A DNA stretch of 64,000 nt, taken from the NCBI GenBank assembly GCA_018466975.1, contig CM031562.1, forward strand, positions 3,100,001 through 3,164,000. The letters run 5' to 3'. Of the stretch, positions 12,962-22,830 are shown piece after piece; within the stretch, counting starts at the first letter, position 1; each line of letters opens with the position of its first letter. Under the pieces are notes generated by a model. The model searched no databases. It was not told where the DNA came from and was given only the letters and a program-made list of their open reading frames with translations. The position numbers were made by a program, and so were the translations under genes. Origin of the DNA: Sparassis latifolia. Its lineage: Eukaryota > Basidiomycota > Agaricomycetes > Polyporales > Sparassidaceae.

Positions 12962-13015
12962 CTGCAAAATGTTAGCACGGCTGAAAAACAAAGAAAGAGT
13001 GTTTCTTTGACTCAC
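12962..13015 (-). other. Intron-like cassette 6
   Basis: A 54 bp cassette with donor GTGAGTCAAAG, TGCTAAC and TTTTGCAG. The segment between it and cassette 5 is 246 bp, open in one frame, entered after two bases of a codon and left after two bases. Confidence 0.65.
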
Positions 13016-13254
13016 CTCGGCCCTCTACAACCCTCCAGAGTGAACGCGCAGTCGAACGTTCGCGTTCGATGGTGCAAGGAACCGCGAGGAGTAGAGGTCG
13101 TGTCGCTCGAGAAACGCGACACTGACGCACTGCGTTCGACGAGAAATCAGAGACAGGCAGGCAGAAACAAGCTGCCTACGACCCGTTCTACGGTTCGCAA
13201 GCAGTTTCGACCGCCCTCGATGGGCGAATGGAAGAGGATTGACTGTGGGTGAGC

Positions 13255-13799
13255 TTACCTTGTTGCCGCTGATGGGCGCCCTCCCACTTCGCTCCCCTGC
13301 ATCTTCACAACGACCTTGTCATTCTTCCCGAGCGGGGTGTCGTCTTGTAGCCACGACCTTCGTCTACCGGACGCTATCGCGTTCGAGGGATTTGAGTGAG
13401 CGCAACGTCGGAAACGAAGGGGAAGAACTCACCAAGGGCGCGCCGGCGCGCACCCCGCCACTTCGCCCGGCTGCATCTTCGACCAAACTCCTGAATCCCT
13501 CCCAAAATCGGTAGTATCTTGAAGCCAGACGGCCAGGCTATCGGATGATATACAATATGAGGCCAGGGGTAGAGGGTGAGGACGAGAAAAAATCGAGGAG
13601 TTGAAGACGCGCGGGGTGGGAAAGTCGGCCGATTGCCGTCGGTGGCCACGGCGACCCAGATCTCTGTCGAACAGCATCTTCGGCTATCGGGTAGATTCGA
13701 TGTCGGGCGTTCTTTTGAGATAGCCGAGGGACCGAAAACGAGGGAGGAAGGAAAAGATGTCGAGGCTGAAAGGCGGGCGGCCTAACGTAGCGTTAGGCC
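13255..13799. repeat. Dispersed module, copy 1 (homologous to 38.7-39.2 kb)
   Basis: Ordered blocks are shared with about 38850-39225. They are CGGACGC..TCGCGTT, then GGAAACGAAGG or GGGAACGAAGG before a minus-strand splice-donor-like site, then GCGCACC..CCACTT..CCCG.CTGCATC, then TCTTGAAGCC or TCTCGAAGCC, then GGCTATCGGAT, then GTTGAAG and GTCGGC.GATTG, ending in GGCCTAACG. A second, shorter echo of the CACTTCGC...CTGCATCTTC block lies at 13290-13310. This looks like a non-autonomous transposon or gene-derived repeat. Confidence 0.55.
13779..13799. repeat. Perfect 9 bp-arm palindrome at module/satellite boundary
   Basis: The arm GGCCTAACG, the spacer TAG and the inverted arm lie exactly where the dispersed module stops and satellite sequence starts. 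The arm contains a telomere-like CCTAAC word, and the other module copy also ends in GGGCCTAACG near 39213. Confidence 0.7.
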
Positions 13800-13810
13800 T
13801 GCGGCCTATA

Positions 13811-16724
13811 GATAGAAATATTTGTATGCCATCTACGAACGTTTGTACGCGGGTCTACGAATGTCGGTATGTGGTCTATAAGCGTCAGATGCGGCTACGA
13901 CGCCCGTATGCGTGTATAGTACTCTGTATGCGTGTATAGTGCTCCGTAAACGCTGGTATGCGGTCTATAGCGGTCTGTCGCTAGAAGTATTTTTGTATGC
14001 CGCTTAGAAATATTTGTATGTCGCTAGAAATATTCGATGTGGACTACAAATGTCCGTATGTGGTCTACTTAACGCTCAGATGTGGGCTACGACACTCTGT
14101 ATGCGGTCTATAGTGGTCTGTAGCACTGTGATGCGGTCCATAGCATTCTGTACGCGGTCCGTAGCATTCTGTATGCGGCCTATAGTGGTCTATGGTACTC
14201 TGTATGCGGTCTACTAAACATGACGGTCGATTTTTTATAAATGCGTGATAAATGTGTGACATAATAGATCTACACGAAAGATAACGCTCTCACCGAACCA
14301 CTAAACGAAACACTAAACCTGATTCTAATCCTCACCTAATTCTGACTGTAACCGGCTATAACCAAACACTAATACCTCTAACGTGGTGTGACTCTAATCT
14401 AAACCTCTAACGGATACTTGAAATAACGCCGCCTAGTATGTCGCTAGAAGTATTTGTACGCCGTCAGAATATGGGTATGTCGCTAGAAACGCTCGCTTGC
14501 CGCTTAAAAGTATTTGTATGCCGCTTAGAAATGTCCGTATGTCGCCATTTACACTCTGTATGTGGTCTACTATGCCCGTGACGCCGCTTATCGTACTCTG
14601 TATGCTGCCTGTAGTAAGCGCCGGTATGTCGCTGAGGTATTTTTTGTATGCCACTTAGAAATATTTGTATGCCGCTTAGAAATATTTGTATGCCATCTAC
14701 GAACGCTTGTACGTGGTCTACGAATGTCGGTATGTGGTCTATAAGCGTCAGATGCGGCTACGACGCCCGTATCGCGGTGTATAGTACTCTGTATGCGTGT
14801 ATAGTGCTCCGTAAACGCTGGTATGCGGCCTATAGCGGTCTGTCGCTAGAAGTATTTTTGTATGCCGCTTAGAAATATTTGTATGTCGCTTAGAAATATT
14901 CGTATGTGGACTACAAATGTCCGTATGTGGTCTACTTAACGTCAGATGTGGGCTACGACACTCTGTATGCGGTCTATAGTGGTCTGTAGCACTCAGATGC
15001 GGCCCATAGCATTCTGTACGCGTCCGTAGCATTCTGTATGCGGTCTATAGTGGTCTATGGTACTCTGTATGCGGCCTACTAAACATGACGGTCGATTTTT
15101 TATAAATGCGTGATAAATGTGTGACATAATAGATCTACACGAAAAGATAACGCTCTCACCGAACCACTAAACGAAACACTAAACCTGATTCTAATCCTCA
15201 CCTAATTCTGACTGTAACCAAGCTATAACCGAAACACTAATACCTCTAACGTGGTGTGACTCTAATCTAAACCTCTAACGGATACTTGAAATAACGCCGC
15301 CTAGTATGTCGCTAGAAGTATTTGTACGCCGTCAGAATATGGGTATGTCGCTTAGAAACGCTCGCTTGCCGCTTAAAAGTATTTGTATGTCGCTTAGAAA
15401 TGTCCGTATGTCGCCATTTACACTCTGTATGTGGTCTACTATGCCCGCACGCCGCTTATCGCACTCTGTATGCTGCCTGTAGTAAGCGCCGTATGTCGCT
15501 TGGAGGTATTTTTTGTATGCCACTTAGAAATATTTGTATGCCGCTTAGAAATATTTGTATGCCATCTACGAACGCTTGTACGTGGTCTACGAATGTCGGT
15601 ATGTGGTCTATAAGCGTCAGATGCGGGCTACGACGCCCGTATGCGGTGTATAGTACTCTGTATGCGTGTATAGTGCTCTGTAAACGCTGGTATGCGCGGT
15701 CTATAGCGGTCTGTCGCTAGAAGTATTTTTTGTATGCCGCTTAGAAATATTTGTATGTCGCTAGAAATATTCGTATGTGGACTACAAATGTCCGTATGTG
15801 GTCTACTTAACGTCAGATGTGGGCTACGACACTCTGTATGCGGTCTATAGTGGTCTGTAGCACTGCATGCGTCCATAGCATTCTGTACGCGGTCCGTAGC
15901 ATTCTGTATGCGGCCTATAGTGGTCTATGGTACTCTGTATGCGGTCTACTAAACATGACGGTCGATTTTTTATAAATGCGTGATAAATGTGTGACATAAT
16001 AGATCTACACGAAAAGATAACGTTCCTCACCGAACCACTAAACGAAACACTAAACCTGATTCTAATCCTCACCTAATTCTGACTGTAACCGAAGCTATAA
16101 CCGAAACACTAATACCTCTAACGTGGTGTGACTCTAATCTAAACCTCTAACGGATACTTGAAATAACGACGTCTAGTATGTCGCTTAGAAGTATTTGTAC
16201 GTCGTCAGAATATGGGTATGTCGCTTAGAAACGCTCGCTTGCCGCTTAAAAGTATTTGTATGCCGCTTAGAAATGTCCGTATGTCGCTCACGACACTCTG
16301 TATGTGGTCTACTATGCTCCGTACGTCGTTTATCGTACTCTGTATGCTGCCTGTAGTAAGCGTCGGTATGTCGCTTGGAGGTATTTTTTGTATGCCACTT
16401 AGAAATATTTGTATGCCGCTTAGAAATATTTGTATGCCATCTACGAACGTTTGTACGTGGTCTACGAATGTCGGTACGTGGTCTATAAGCGTTCGTATGC
16501 GGGCTACGACGCTCCGTATGCGTGTATAGTACTCTGTATGCGGTGTATAGTACTCTGTAAACGCTGGTATGCGGTCTATAGCGGTCTGTCGCTAGAAGTA
16601 TTTTTGTATGCCGCTTAGAAATATTTGTATGTCGCTTAGAAATATTCGTATGTGGACTACAAATGTCCGTATGTGGTCTACTTAACGCTCAGATGTGGGC
16701 TACGACACTCTGTATGCGGTCTAT
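13811..16724. repeat. ~867 bp satellite, second array
   Basis: The same satellite as at the window start. Unit starts lie at 13977, 14842, 15713 and 16588, spacings of 865-875 bp, with a truncated unit before the first. The last full unit (about 15713-16587) is more diverged, for example TCGCTCACGACACTC replaces the usual TCGCCATTTACACTC, as expected near the edge of an array. Confidence 0.93.
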
Positions 16725-18639
16725 AGACATATTCGTATGCCATCTACAATTGTTGGTATGTCGCCTACAACACTTCGTAGGTGGGCTACGACACAGCCAC
16801 ACAGGGCTTCTCACTGCAGGTGGCCGCCCAGGACGGCCGTGTAAGTTTGTTGGTACCCTTAGTGGCAGTCTGAGATGAGCGCTTATTAGGTATGTCATGT
16901 ATGGCCTTCCAGTACTACCACTTATTGTTCATCCCTGTGAAGGCTATTGAAGCAGATGGCCATCCAAGATGACCACCTATAGTCAGTACCACAGGTGGCC
17001 GTCCGGGACGGCCATTTCTTGTGCAAGCTGTTCGTGGCCTTCCTGGACTGCCACTTGTGGTTTGTCCCTCTGGTGGCCACTACAGCAGGTGGCCGTCCAG
17101 GAAGGCCATTTCTTGTACAAGCTGTACATGGCCTGCCTGGACTGCCACTTGTGGTTTGTCACTCTCATGGCCACTACAGCAGATGGCCGTCCGCGACGGC
17201 CACTCATGGTCAGTACCACAGGTGGCCGTCGAGGAAGGCCATTTTTTGTGCAAGCTATGCATGGCCTTCGTGGACTGCCACTTGTGGTTTGTCCCTCTGG
17301 TGGCCACTACAGCAGGTGGCCGTCCGGGAAGGCCATTTCTTGTACAAGCTGTACATGGCCTGCCTGGACTGCCACTTGTGGTTTGTCACTCTCATGGCCA
17401 CTACAGCAGATGGCCGTCCGCGACGGCCACTCATGGTCAGTACCACAGGTGGCCGTCGAGGAAGGCCATTTTTTGTGCAAGCCATGCATGGCCTTCCTGG
17501 ACTGCCACTTGTGGTCTGTCTCTCTGGTGGCCACTGCAGCAGGTGGCCGTCCGGGAAGGCCATTTCTTGTGCAAGCTGTTCATAGCCTTCCTGGACTGCC
17601 ACTTGTAGTTTGTCACTCTCATGGCCAGTACAGCAGATGGCCATCCAGGATGGCCACTCATGGTCAGTACCACAGGTGGCCGCCCAGGAAGGCCATTTTT
17701 GTGCAAGCCATGCATGGCCTTCCTGGACTGCCACTTGGTTTATCCTCTGGTGGCCACAACAGTAGGTGGTCGTCCAGGATGGCCACTCATGGTCAGTGCC
17801 ACAGGTGGCCGTCCGGGAAGGCCATTTCTTGTGCAAGCTGTATATGGCCTTCCTGGACTGCCACTTGTGGTCTGTCCCCTGGTGGCCACTATAGCAGATG
17901 GCCGCCCAGGACGGCCACTCACAGCCGCTGTGCTTTGCTGACTGTGCCACCTGGCCTATGCAGCCATCTGAGCCTCTTTTGGCCGCGAGCTATGGTTGAG
18001 GAGTATGAGGCTTTTGAAGTGGCATTGGTTATGGATGTGTCGCTGTAATAATACATATTATGATTGCGTAGTACATTACTACAGGTCTAGTTTATCATAT
18101 GCTTACTACAGTGGCAGCCTAGCATTCCTAACTGGGACCCATGTCGGTAATACACCACCACCACCATGCATGGCCGTCCACGACGGCCGTGCAGGACAGT
18201 GGCGACTCACCAGCGCTAGTGATGGTACACGTGCCAACAGCACCTTTCGTAGTGTTCAGCAACAGCCTCCTTCCCAAAGCAGACACATACCCCTAGCCTT
18301 GGCTCAGGTTCCACTCAGTACTGGCAGTTCATGCACCTCGAACGGCCGTCCAGGACGGCCACTCGTGCCCAGCGTGGTTTACCTTCTGTGCCACCTGGCC
18401 TATGCAGCCAGTGGAGCCTCTCCGTGCATGGCCGTCCACGACGGCCACGCAGGTCAGAGGCCCCTCACCAGCGCTAATGATGACGCACATGCCCTACGGC
18501 ACTGTCTATAGGGTTCGGCAATGGCCTCCTTCCTAAAGCGGACATGCACCCCTAGCCCTCGGCTCAGCGAACCCCCATCCTAGGGTTGGGGTCCCCCGCC
18601 CTCGGCGACCCTACGGCCGGCCTAGGAGGCCTCATAACC
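16588..18639 (+). repeat. Long direct repeat block, copy 2
   Basis: This is the second copy of the 4339-6151 block, collinear and nearly identical except for one additional ~226 bp minisatellite unit. It ends in the same CCTCATAAC, which here continues directly into telomere-like CCTAA repeats. The copies are about 12.2 kb apart. Confidence 0.93.
16950..17925 (+). repeat. GGCCGTCC-palindrome minisatellite, longer copy
   Basis: CCACAGGTGGCC recurs at about 16990, 17216, 17442, 17670 and 17800. The 226 bp spacing is regular. The array holds one unit more than the copy at 4690-5440, a simple sign of unequal exchange. Long open frames exist in several registers because the unit lacks stops, so I do not call them genes. 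Confidence 0.9.
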
Positions 18640-18659
18640 CTAACCTAACCTAACCTAAC
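18638..18659 (+). repeat. Interstitial telomere-like repeat
   Basis: The sequence is one CCCTAA followed by three CCTAA pentamers. It marks the sharp junction between the repeat block and gene-containing DNA. The C-rich strand is on the plus strand, the orientation of a left chromosome end. Confidence 0.8.
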
Positions 18660-19494
18660 GTTTAAAGTACTGTAACACTGACGGCGCTAAATCGTCGCAA
18701 CCGAGGGGACCCGTCGATCCTGCTGCCGTTGGTGCATGGTGTTCTATTCTAGACAGCGGGGCTATAAGATCGGTGCGCACAGCGAGGTATTCAACCGTCG
18801 TACGACCCGAATCCGGAGGTGGTGGAGCTACATGTCGACGGGTCACACCTTCAAGCTTAGGATCCACCAGTTAGCAAGTCCGAAATTTCTTGTTAGATGA
18901 GTACTTGAGTACTCATCTTCGAGAACGTTTGAACAAATGATCGAGAGGTAAAATGGAGACGGAAGAAACGCTGTGGACGCGTTTTGGGACGCGTTTGCAG
19001 GGACGCGTGGACCCTCGACTCCTCGAGCTTTCGTCCAAGTCGCTCTGCGTCGCGAGTGCTCCAAACGTATTCGGGTGTTGTGCATTATTTCCGTCGTTTC
19101 CAGGTAAATATTCCAGCCAGACGACCTATAAGTTGCTTGCTAACAGACACTATCAAATTCGAGGAGATCTGAGTCCAGAACGCTGATGTACTGATGTCTT
19201 AATTATTGCCTCCGACTCCCCATTGATTGTGCTTTATATCGGCCTTTGGCCATAAGGTAATAACGCGAGGGAATCTCCCTGAGACTGGTGGCCTAAGGAT
19301 TGATGAACACTTTGGGGAGTTGCTTTGGCGAGAGCGCTCCAAAGATAAGTGCATGGCAGTCAACTTCAAATATGCTTGTCGACGTCGTGGATTGGATCGT
19401 GAGCGCCAGTAGATTCATGTTAATTGAAGGCTCATAGCATGAGACTTTATCCCATTCACGATGTGCGCCATTCCCTTGTTACTGCTTTGACATA
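18660..19494. other. Unassigned sequence next to telomere-like junction
   Basis: There is no recognisable gene. Short direct echoes occur, such as GTACTTGAGTACTC near 18900 and ACGCGTTTTGGGACGCGTTTGCAGGGACGCG near 18980. It may be decayed coding DNA. Confidence 0.5.
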
Positions 19495-20491
19495 TAGAGC
19501 CGTGTCCCGCACGAGGAGATCTTCATTAGTGCGTTCGTTGCCTCGCCTCTTGATTCATATGCCCCTGCTACTTTCTAATCAGAGCTTGTCCTATATAGTG
19601 ATGAAGTTCATGTCCGACGGACATGGCAATGCTAACACGCTAAAAGCAGTCGACACTCACTGAACTCTACGCATAGCACGAATTCACTTATACTGTGTCC
19701 TGCAGATTCCCTGGATCTGTTCTTGATCTACGGCCCGCTTTCTGGAACAACCAAACGCCTCGAAACGTGGCGCGCGTTCTTGGATGCCAAGACGGCGGGA
19801 AAGCTGAAGACAGTCCGCGTCTCGAACTAGTACGTGCTCTCTCACAGTAGCCTCCTTGAATTGTGCCGCCGCGTTTTACTCATAGCGTTGTCCGTTTGCA
19901 GCAATGTGCACCACCTCGAGCAGATCCGCCAAACGGGCCTCGAAACGCCCTCAGTCAACCAGATTGAGGTGCGTTTCGACTCATTGTAGACTTGGGTATG
20001 TGGCCAAATTTTTGATATCAGCTCCACCCATTCTGCCAGCAAAAGCCGATCGTGGAGTATTGCAACGCACACAACATTTTCATGCAGGCATACTGCCCGC
20101 TCATCCGCGGCAAGAACTTTGACAATCCGGTGCTCGTCGAGGTCTCAAAGAAGGTGCGCCCAGGCCATTGCTCAGTTACTGTGTTTTAGGGATTGCTGAT
20201 GCGTTGCGTCGTTCTCCGCGTGCAGTACAACAAGGATATGGCGCAGATCCTCGTCCGGTGGTCTCTTCAGCGCGGGTACGCCTCGGCCTTCTCGCTGGAG
20301 TTTACATTCACCTGATGCACCCTTCATCGCATGGAATCAGCCCACTCCCCAAGTCTTCACGACTCGCACGTATCATTTCGAATGCCGCCCTGTATGAGTT
20401 CGAGATCTCACCCGAAGACATGGCGAAGCTCGACGCGCTAGACCGGGGCGAGGCGGGTGTTATCAGCTGGAACCCGATTAACGGGCCGTGA
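19495..20491 (+). pseudogene. Aldo-keto reductase pseudogene
   Basis: The exons align one by one with the intact minus-strand gene at 59892-61128. Part of exon 2 (REEIFI region, about 19495-19530) is present, then exon 3 (about 19599), exon 4 (19706-19828), then three exons and the C-terminal exon ending NPINGP-stop at 20491. The first exon and most of exon 2 have no counterpart upstream. In exon 3 one base is missing relative to the intact copy (GTCGACACTCACTGA), which gives a stop. In exon 4 the catalytic His of the LIHxP motif is replaced (LIYGP). The 3' flank still aligns with the intact copy. I infer a non-functional duplicate of a cytosolic NADPH-dependent oxidoreductase. Confidence 0.85.
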
Positions 20492-20676
20492 TTGTCTGTG
20501 CTGCCAGGACTGGAAGATACCGTGGATCCTGGAACTGTGTTAGTGTCGTTATGGCGTCCAGCGTACCTGCGCGAGTTTCCTATGCAGGAGAAAATATATT
20601 CTGCATACCCCGCATACATTCTATGTGGTAAGCTGCTCGATGCGTGCTCGTGTACTCGTTGGTGCGCCGATCTTGA

Positions 20677-20870
20677 TCAGAATATTCTACTGTCATCCAA
20701 GTACAATTCGTCAGCCGCCTTCTGAATTCGACATCGCATCCTCCAACGAGCGAAACCTGTGCGCAGTGCGATCGTCAACATGAGTGGAACGCTTAACAGC
20801 TTATCTCGAATGGCTAGAAAATTCACATATTCGGCCAGTTTTACGAAGCCTTCAGAACGCATGAATTATG
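20677..20870 (-). repeat. Relic shared with 58.7 and 59.4 kb
   Basis: On the minus strand a short open frame contains a hydrophobic LMLTIALRTGFARW stretch. The DNA matches two plus-strand copies on the right (about 58660-58830 and 59385-59590) through TGTTGACGATCGCACTG, CGCACAGGTT and CCAACGAGTACACGA. In both regions the relic converges on the end of an aldo-keto reductase copy. I do not recognise the protein. Confidence 0.6.
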
Positions 20871-21120
20871 GCGGCGCTCAGGGGCCGTAGGTTCGATTTT
20901 GATTCCGCGAAGATGCATGAAGGTGGGTGGTCGATCGCTGATCGTTGAAAAGTTGTTCCCGCGATAGATCGATCAAAAAGCCAAGCAGTTGGAACGAATT
21001 TTCAGGAAGTCCAGTGAAGTAGCTTGAGCCCTAGAGGTAACAAATGCACACCATACGATAGCAGTGAGCGCAAAAATTTGCAAGAATGGAATAAAGGAGC
21101 CCCACGGTGAACAACTAGGT

Positions 21121-21680
21121 CAAAAATGAGCGACTCACCTGCAAGTATGTTCACTCCGAGATTGAAATGACTCTTGAGCTCACGAGTCAGTTGCGAATCC
21201 TGTGGAATACCACATCAATATACCGTACGGCTACCGTGCAACATTTCTCCCCCACGCCTTCCGCTCCACTGGACATTGGCAACGAGGAACTCGAGCCAGA
21301 AAATTGATGTTGGGCAAGAAAGGTCATTGAATGTGTCGTGGGGACGTCCGCCCGCTCGAAGCTCGCAAGGGGGAAAGTCTTCGACCTGCAGCCATTGCAT
21401 TGGCGCAACCAACGGCAAGCTCACATTGCCTGCAAACTCCTGCGCAAGCTGCGAGAAGAACCAGAATCCTGAGACGAGTATTTGAACCCCGTGAGCGGTG
21501 CAGCGAGCACAAGGACGGAAGGCGTAGGCGGTGACTCCACGAGGTCCTTGCTGCCCATGAACCCTGCATATATGATAGAGGACATCCAGGGGAGTATGCG
21601 AAGAAACAAATCATCGGGAACGAGCGAAACATCACTCAGGATTTCTTCTACCCCGCTTATTTGGTAACACGTCGATGTGG
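21121..21680 (-). pseudogene. F-box-like gene remnant, left copy
   Basis: Read on the minus strand, two overlapping open frames cover 21609-21421 and 21424-21215. The first has an FLRILPWM stretch resembling the start of an F-box. The second contains WLQVEDFPPCELRAGG and WLEFLVANVQWSG. The DNA is near-identical to 63473-64000 on the other strand. The frame change in the middle is at the same place in both copies, so it may be an unrecognised intron or an old lesion. A GTGAGTCG donor-like site follows (minus strand, just below 21140). The F-box assignment is weak. Confidence 0.4.
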
Positions 21681-22072
21681 CGACCGTCGTCAGGCATGTA
21701 GACGCCTGTCGAGGTTGCTAATAACGTCTGAAATATTGTCTGCCCCGCAATGACGAAGATCTATGCGGGGAAGAGCAACACGACGGTGAGAGCAAATATT
21801 GTGATGGACGAGGGGTTATAGTCTCAGTATTATCAGGTACTCAACGGTGTGCTACGAAATTGTACGTGTAGGACAATCCCGGAGTCCGTAGCTCAGTCGT
21901 ATATCGCAGAACGTGGTGTCAAAGGCCTAAAGGTAGATAGATTTCAACCTGAACGTAACCACACGCAGTACTGCGTTGTCTACACACCATTACTTCACAC
22001 TGCTCGGCCTTTGTCGGCTCCCAAAAACCAGACTTCATGACCATTTCCCTCCACTGAAAACACTCCACTGTT

Positions 22073-22828
22073 TCATCTTATTGCTCTTCCCGGCCCGGGG
22101 GGAAGGGCAGGCCGGAGGCGAACGCCCTCAAAGTCATATCCAAAGACGAGCCTTCTGTAATTCTTCAGCTGGCGATACTCGACTGCGAAAATAGTCTCGC
22201 CCGTTGCAGTGAACTTCGTCTTCGAAACTGCATGTCCGCACCTTGACCCTGCAACAGTAATATCACCAGCCCCGGGAAAGAGGAGGCTAGCTGGCGCGGC
22301 CCCCGCGACTATTTCCGTGACCGGAATGGTAGCGGCGGCGCGCGCATCCATATCCGAACCCTCCCCGGTGGAGACGTGAGCGTCCACGAAGAGCTTGATG
22401 CCAGTGATGAGATATAGCTTCGTGCTCCCTTGACGTCAGATCCAGGCCCTAATAGCTTCGTCCTTGAGCAGCTCGGGCAGAACATTCTCGGCATTACGGA
22501 GAACAACCGTGCGTGAGAGCGCAGAGTCGATGGTAGTATGTTCGCGCCCAGACTTGCTGTACTTTGCATGAAACAGCTTGCTGAGCGCGGAACGGAATTC
22601 CACCTTCGTAACGGACTCTAGTAGGTTATGTACGGATCGCTGGGACGTTTCGTGGACCAGGTCATCCGGGATGAATGGTGAGGGGTCTTTGGGAACATAG
22701 GACTCCCTGGGTAGCAATGGATTGGCAACGATGCGGCGAATCTTGGCATCCTCTGATTTAAGGCCCAACGGGAACAGGATAAAGGTAGGAAGAGCCATAA
22801 CAGGTTGATCTCTAGGTTCCTGAATCAA
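22073..22828 (-). pseudogene. Possible gasdermin-like (RCD-1 type) gene, left copy, interrupted
   Basis: The minus-strand reading begins near 22828 and has the motifs FILFPLGL, FIPDDLVHETSQRSVH, LLKDEAIRAW, LYLITGIK, FPGAGDITVAGS, ETIFAVEYR and LVFGYDFEGVRL. The LYLITGIK core, followed after a variable loop by a FAxxY(R/Q)L strand, is the pattern I associate with fungal gasdermin-like proteins, which form membrane pores in regulated cell death. That link is inference. An in-frame stop (TGA) follows IRAWI near 22436. The same codon is a sense codon in the right copy. About 250 codons of similarity are recognisable in total. A close inverted copy lies at 62257-63000. Convergent or neighbouring protease genes, which often accompany such proteins, are not seen. 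Confidence 0.45.
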
Positions 22829-22830
22829 TT

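Larger units (their letters stand above)
9180..13020 (-). repeat. GC-rich array with recurrent intron-like cassettes
   Basis: Much of the tract is a degenerate ~120 bp tandem repeat. The landmark GTCGTTGCACC lies at about 12094, 12213 and 12335, for example. Embedded in it, at least six times on the minus strand, is the order exon end (...GGCCGTCGAACG... to ...GGGCAT.CCAG), then GTGAGT or GTAAGT, then an A-rich stretch, then TGCTAACATTTTGCAG, then the next repeat. The cassettes are 53-62 bp, the usual intron length for these fungi, and five of the six carry a perfect TGCTAAC branch site near the acceptor; the sixth has GCTAAC. The 246 bp segment 12961-12716 between two cassettes is open in one frame and has symmetrical phase. 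Other segments contain stops. It may be a decayed gene with amplified exons or a repeat that hitch-hikes splice sites. Confidence 0.75.

Noticed and set aside
1..16724. Repeated arrays taken as CRISPR or as coding repeats
   Set aside because: Units are ~867 bp with internal 26-30 bp degenerate subrepeats and no unique spacers of constant length, in a eukaryotic context.
16969..18048. 359-codon open frame through the palindrome minisatellite
   Set aside because: Several frames on both strands are open because the ~226 bp unit lacks stops. The peptide is just the repeat translated (WPSWTATCGLS variants) and the frames change between the two block copies.
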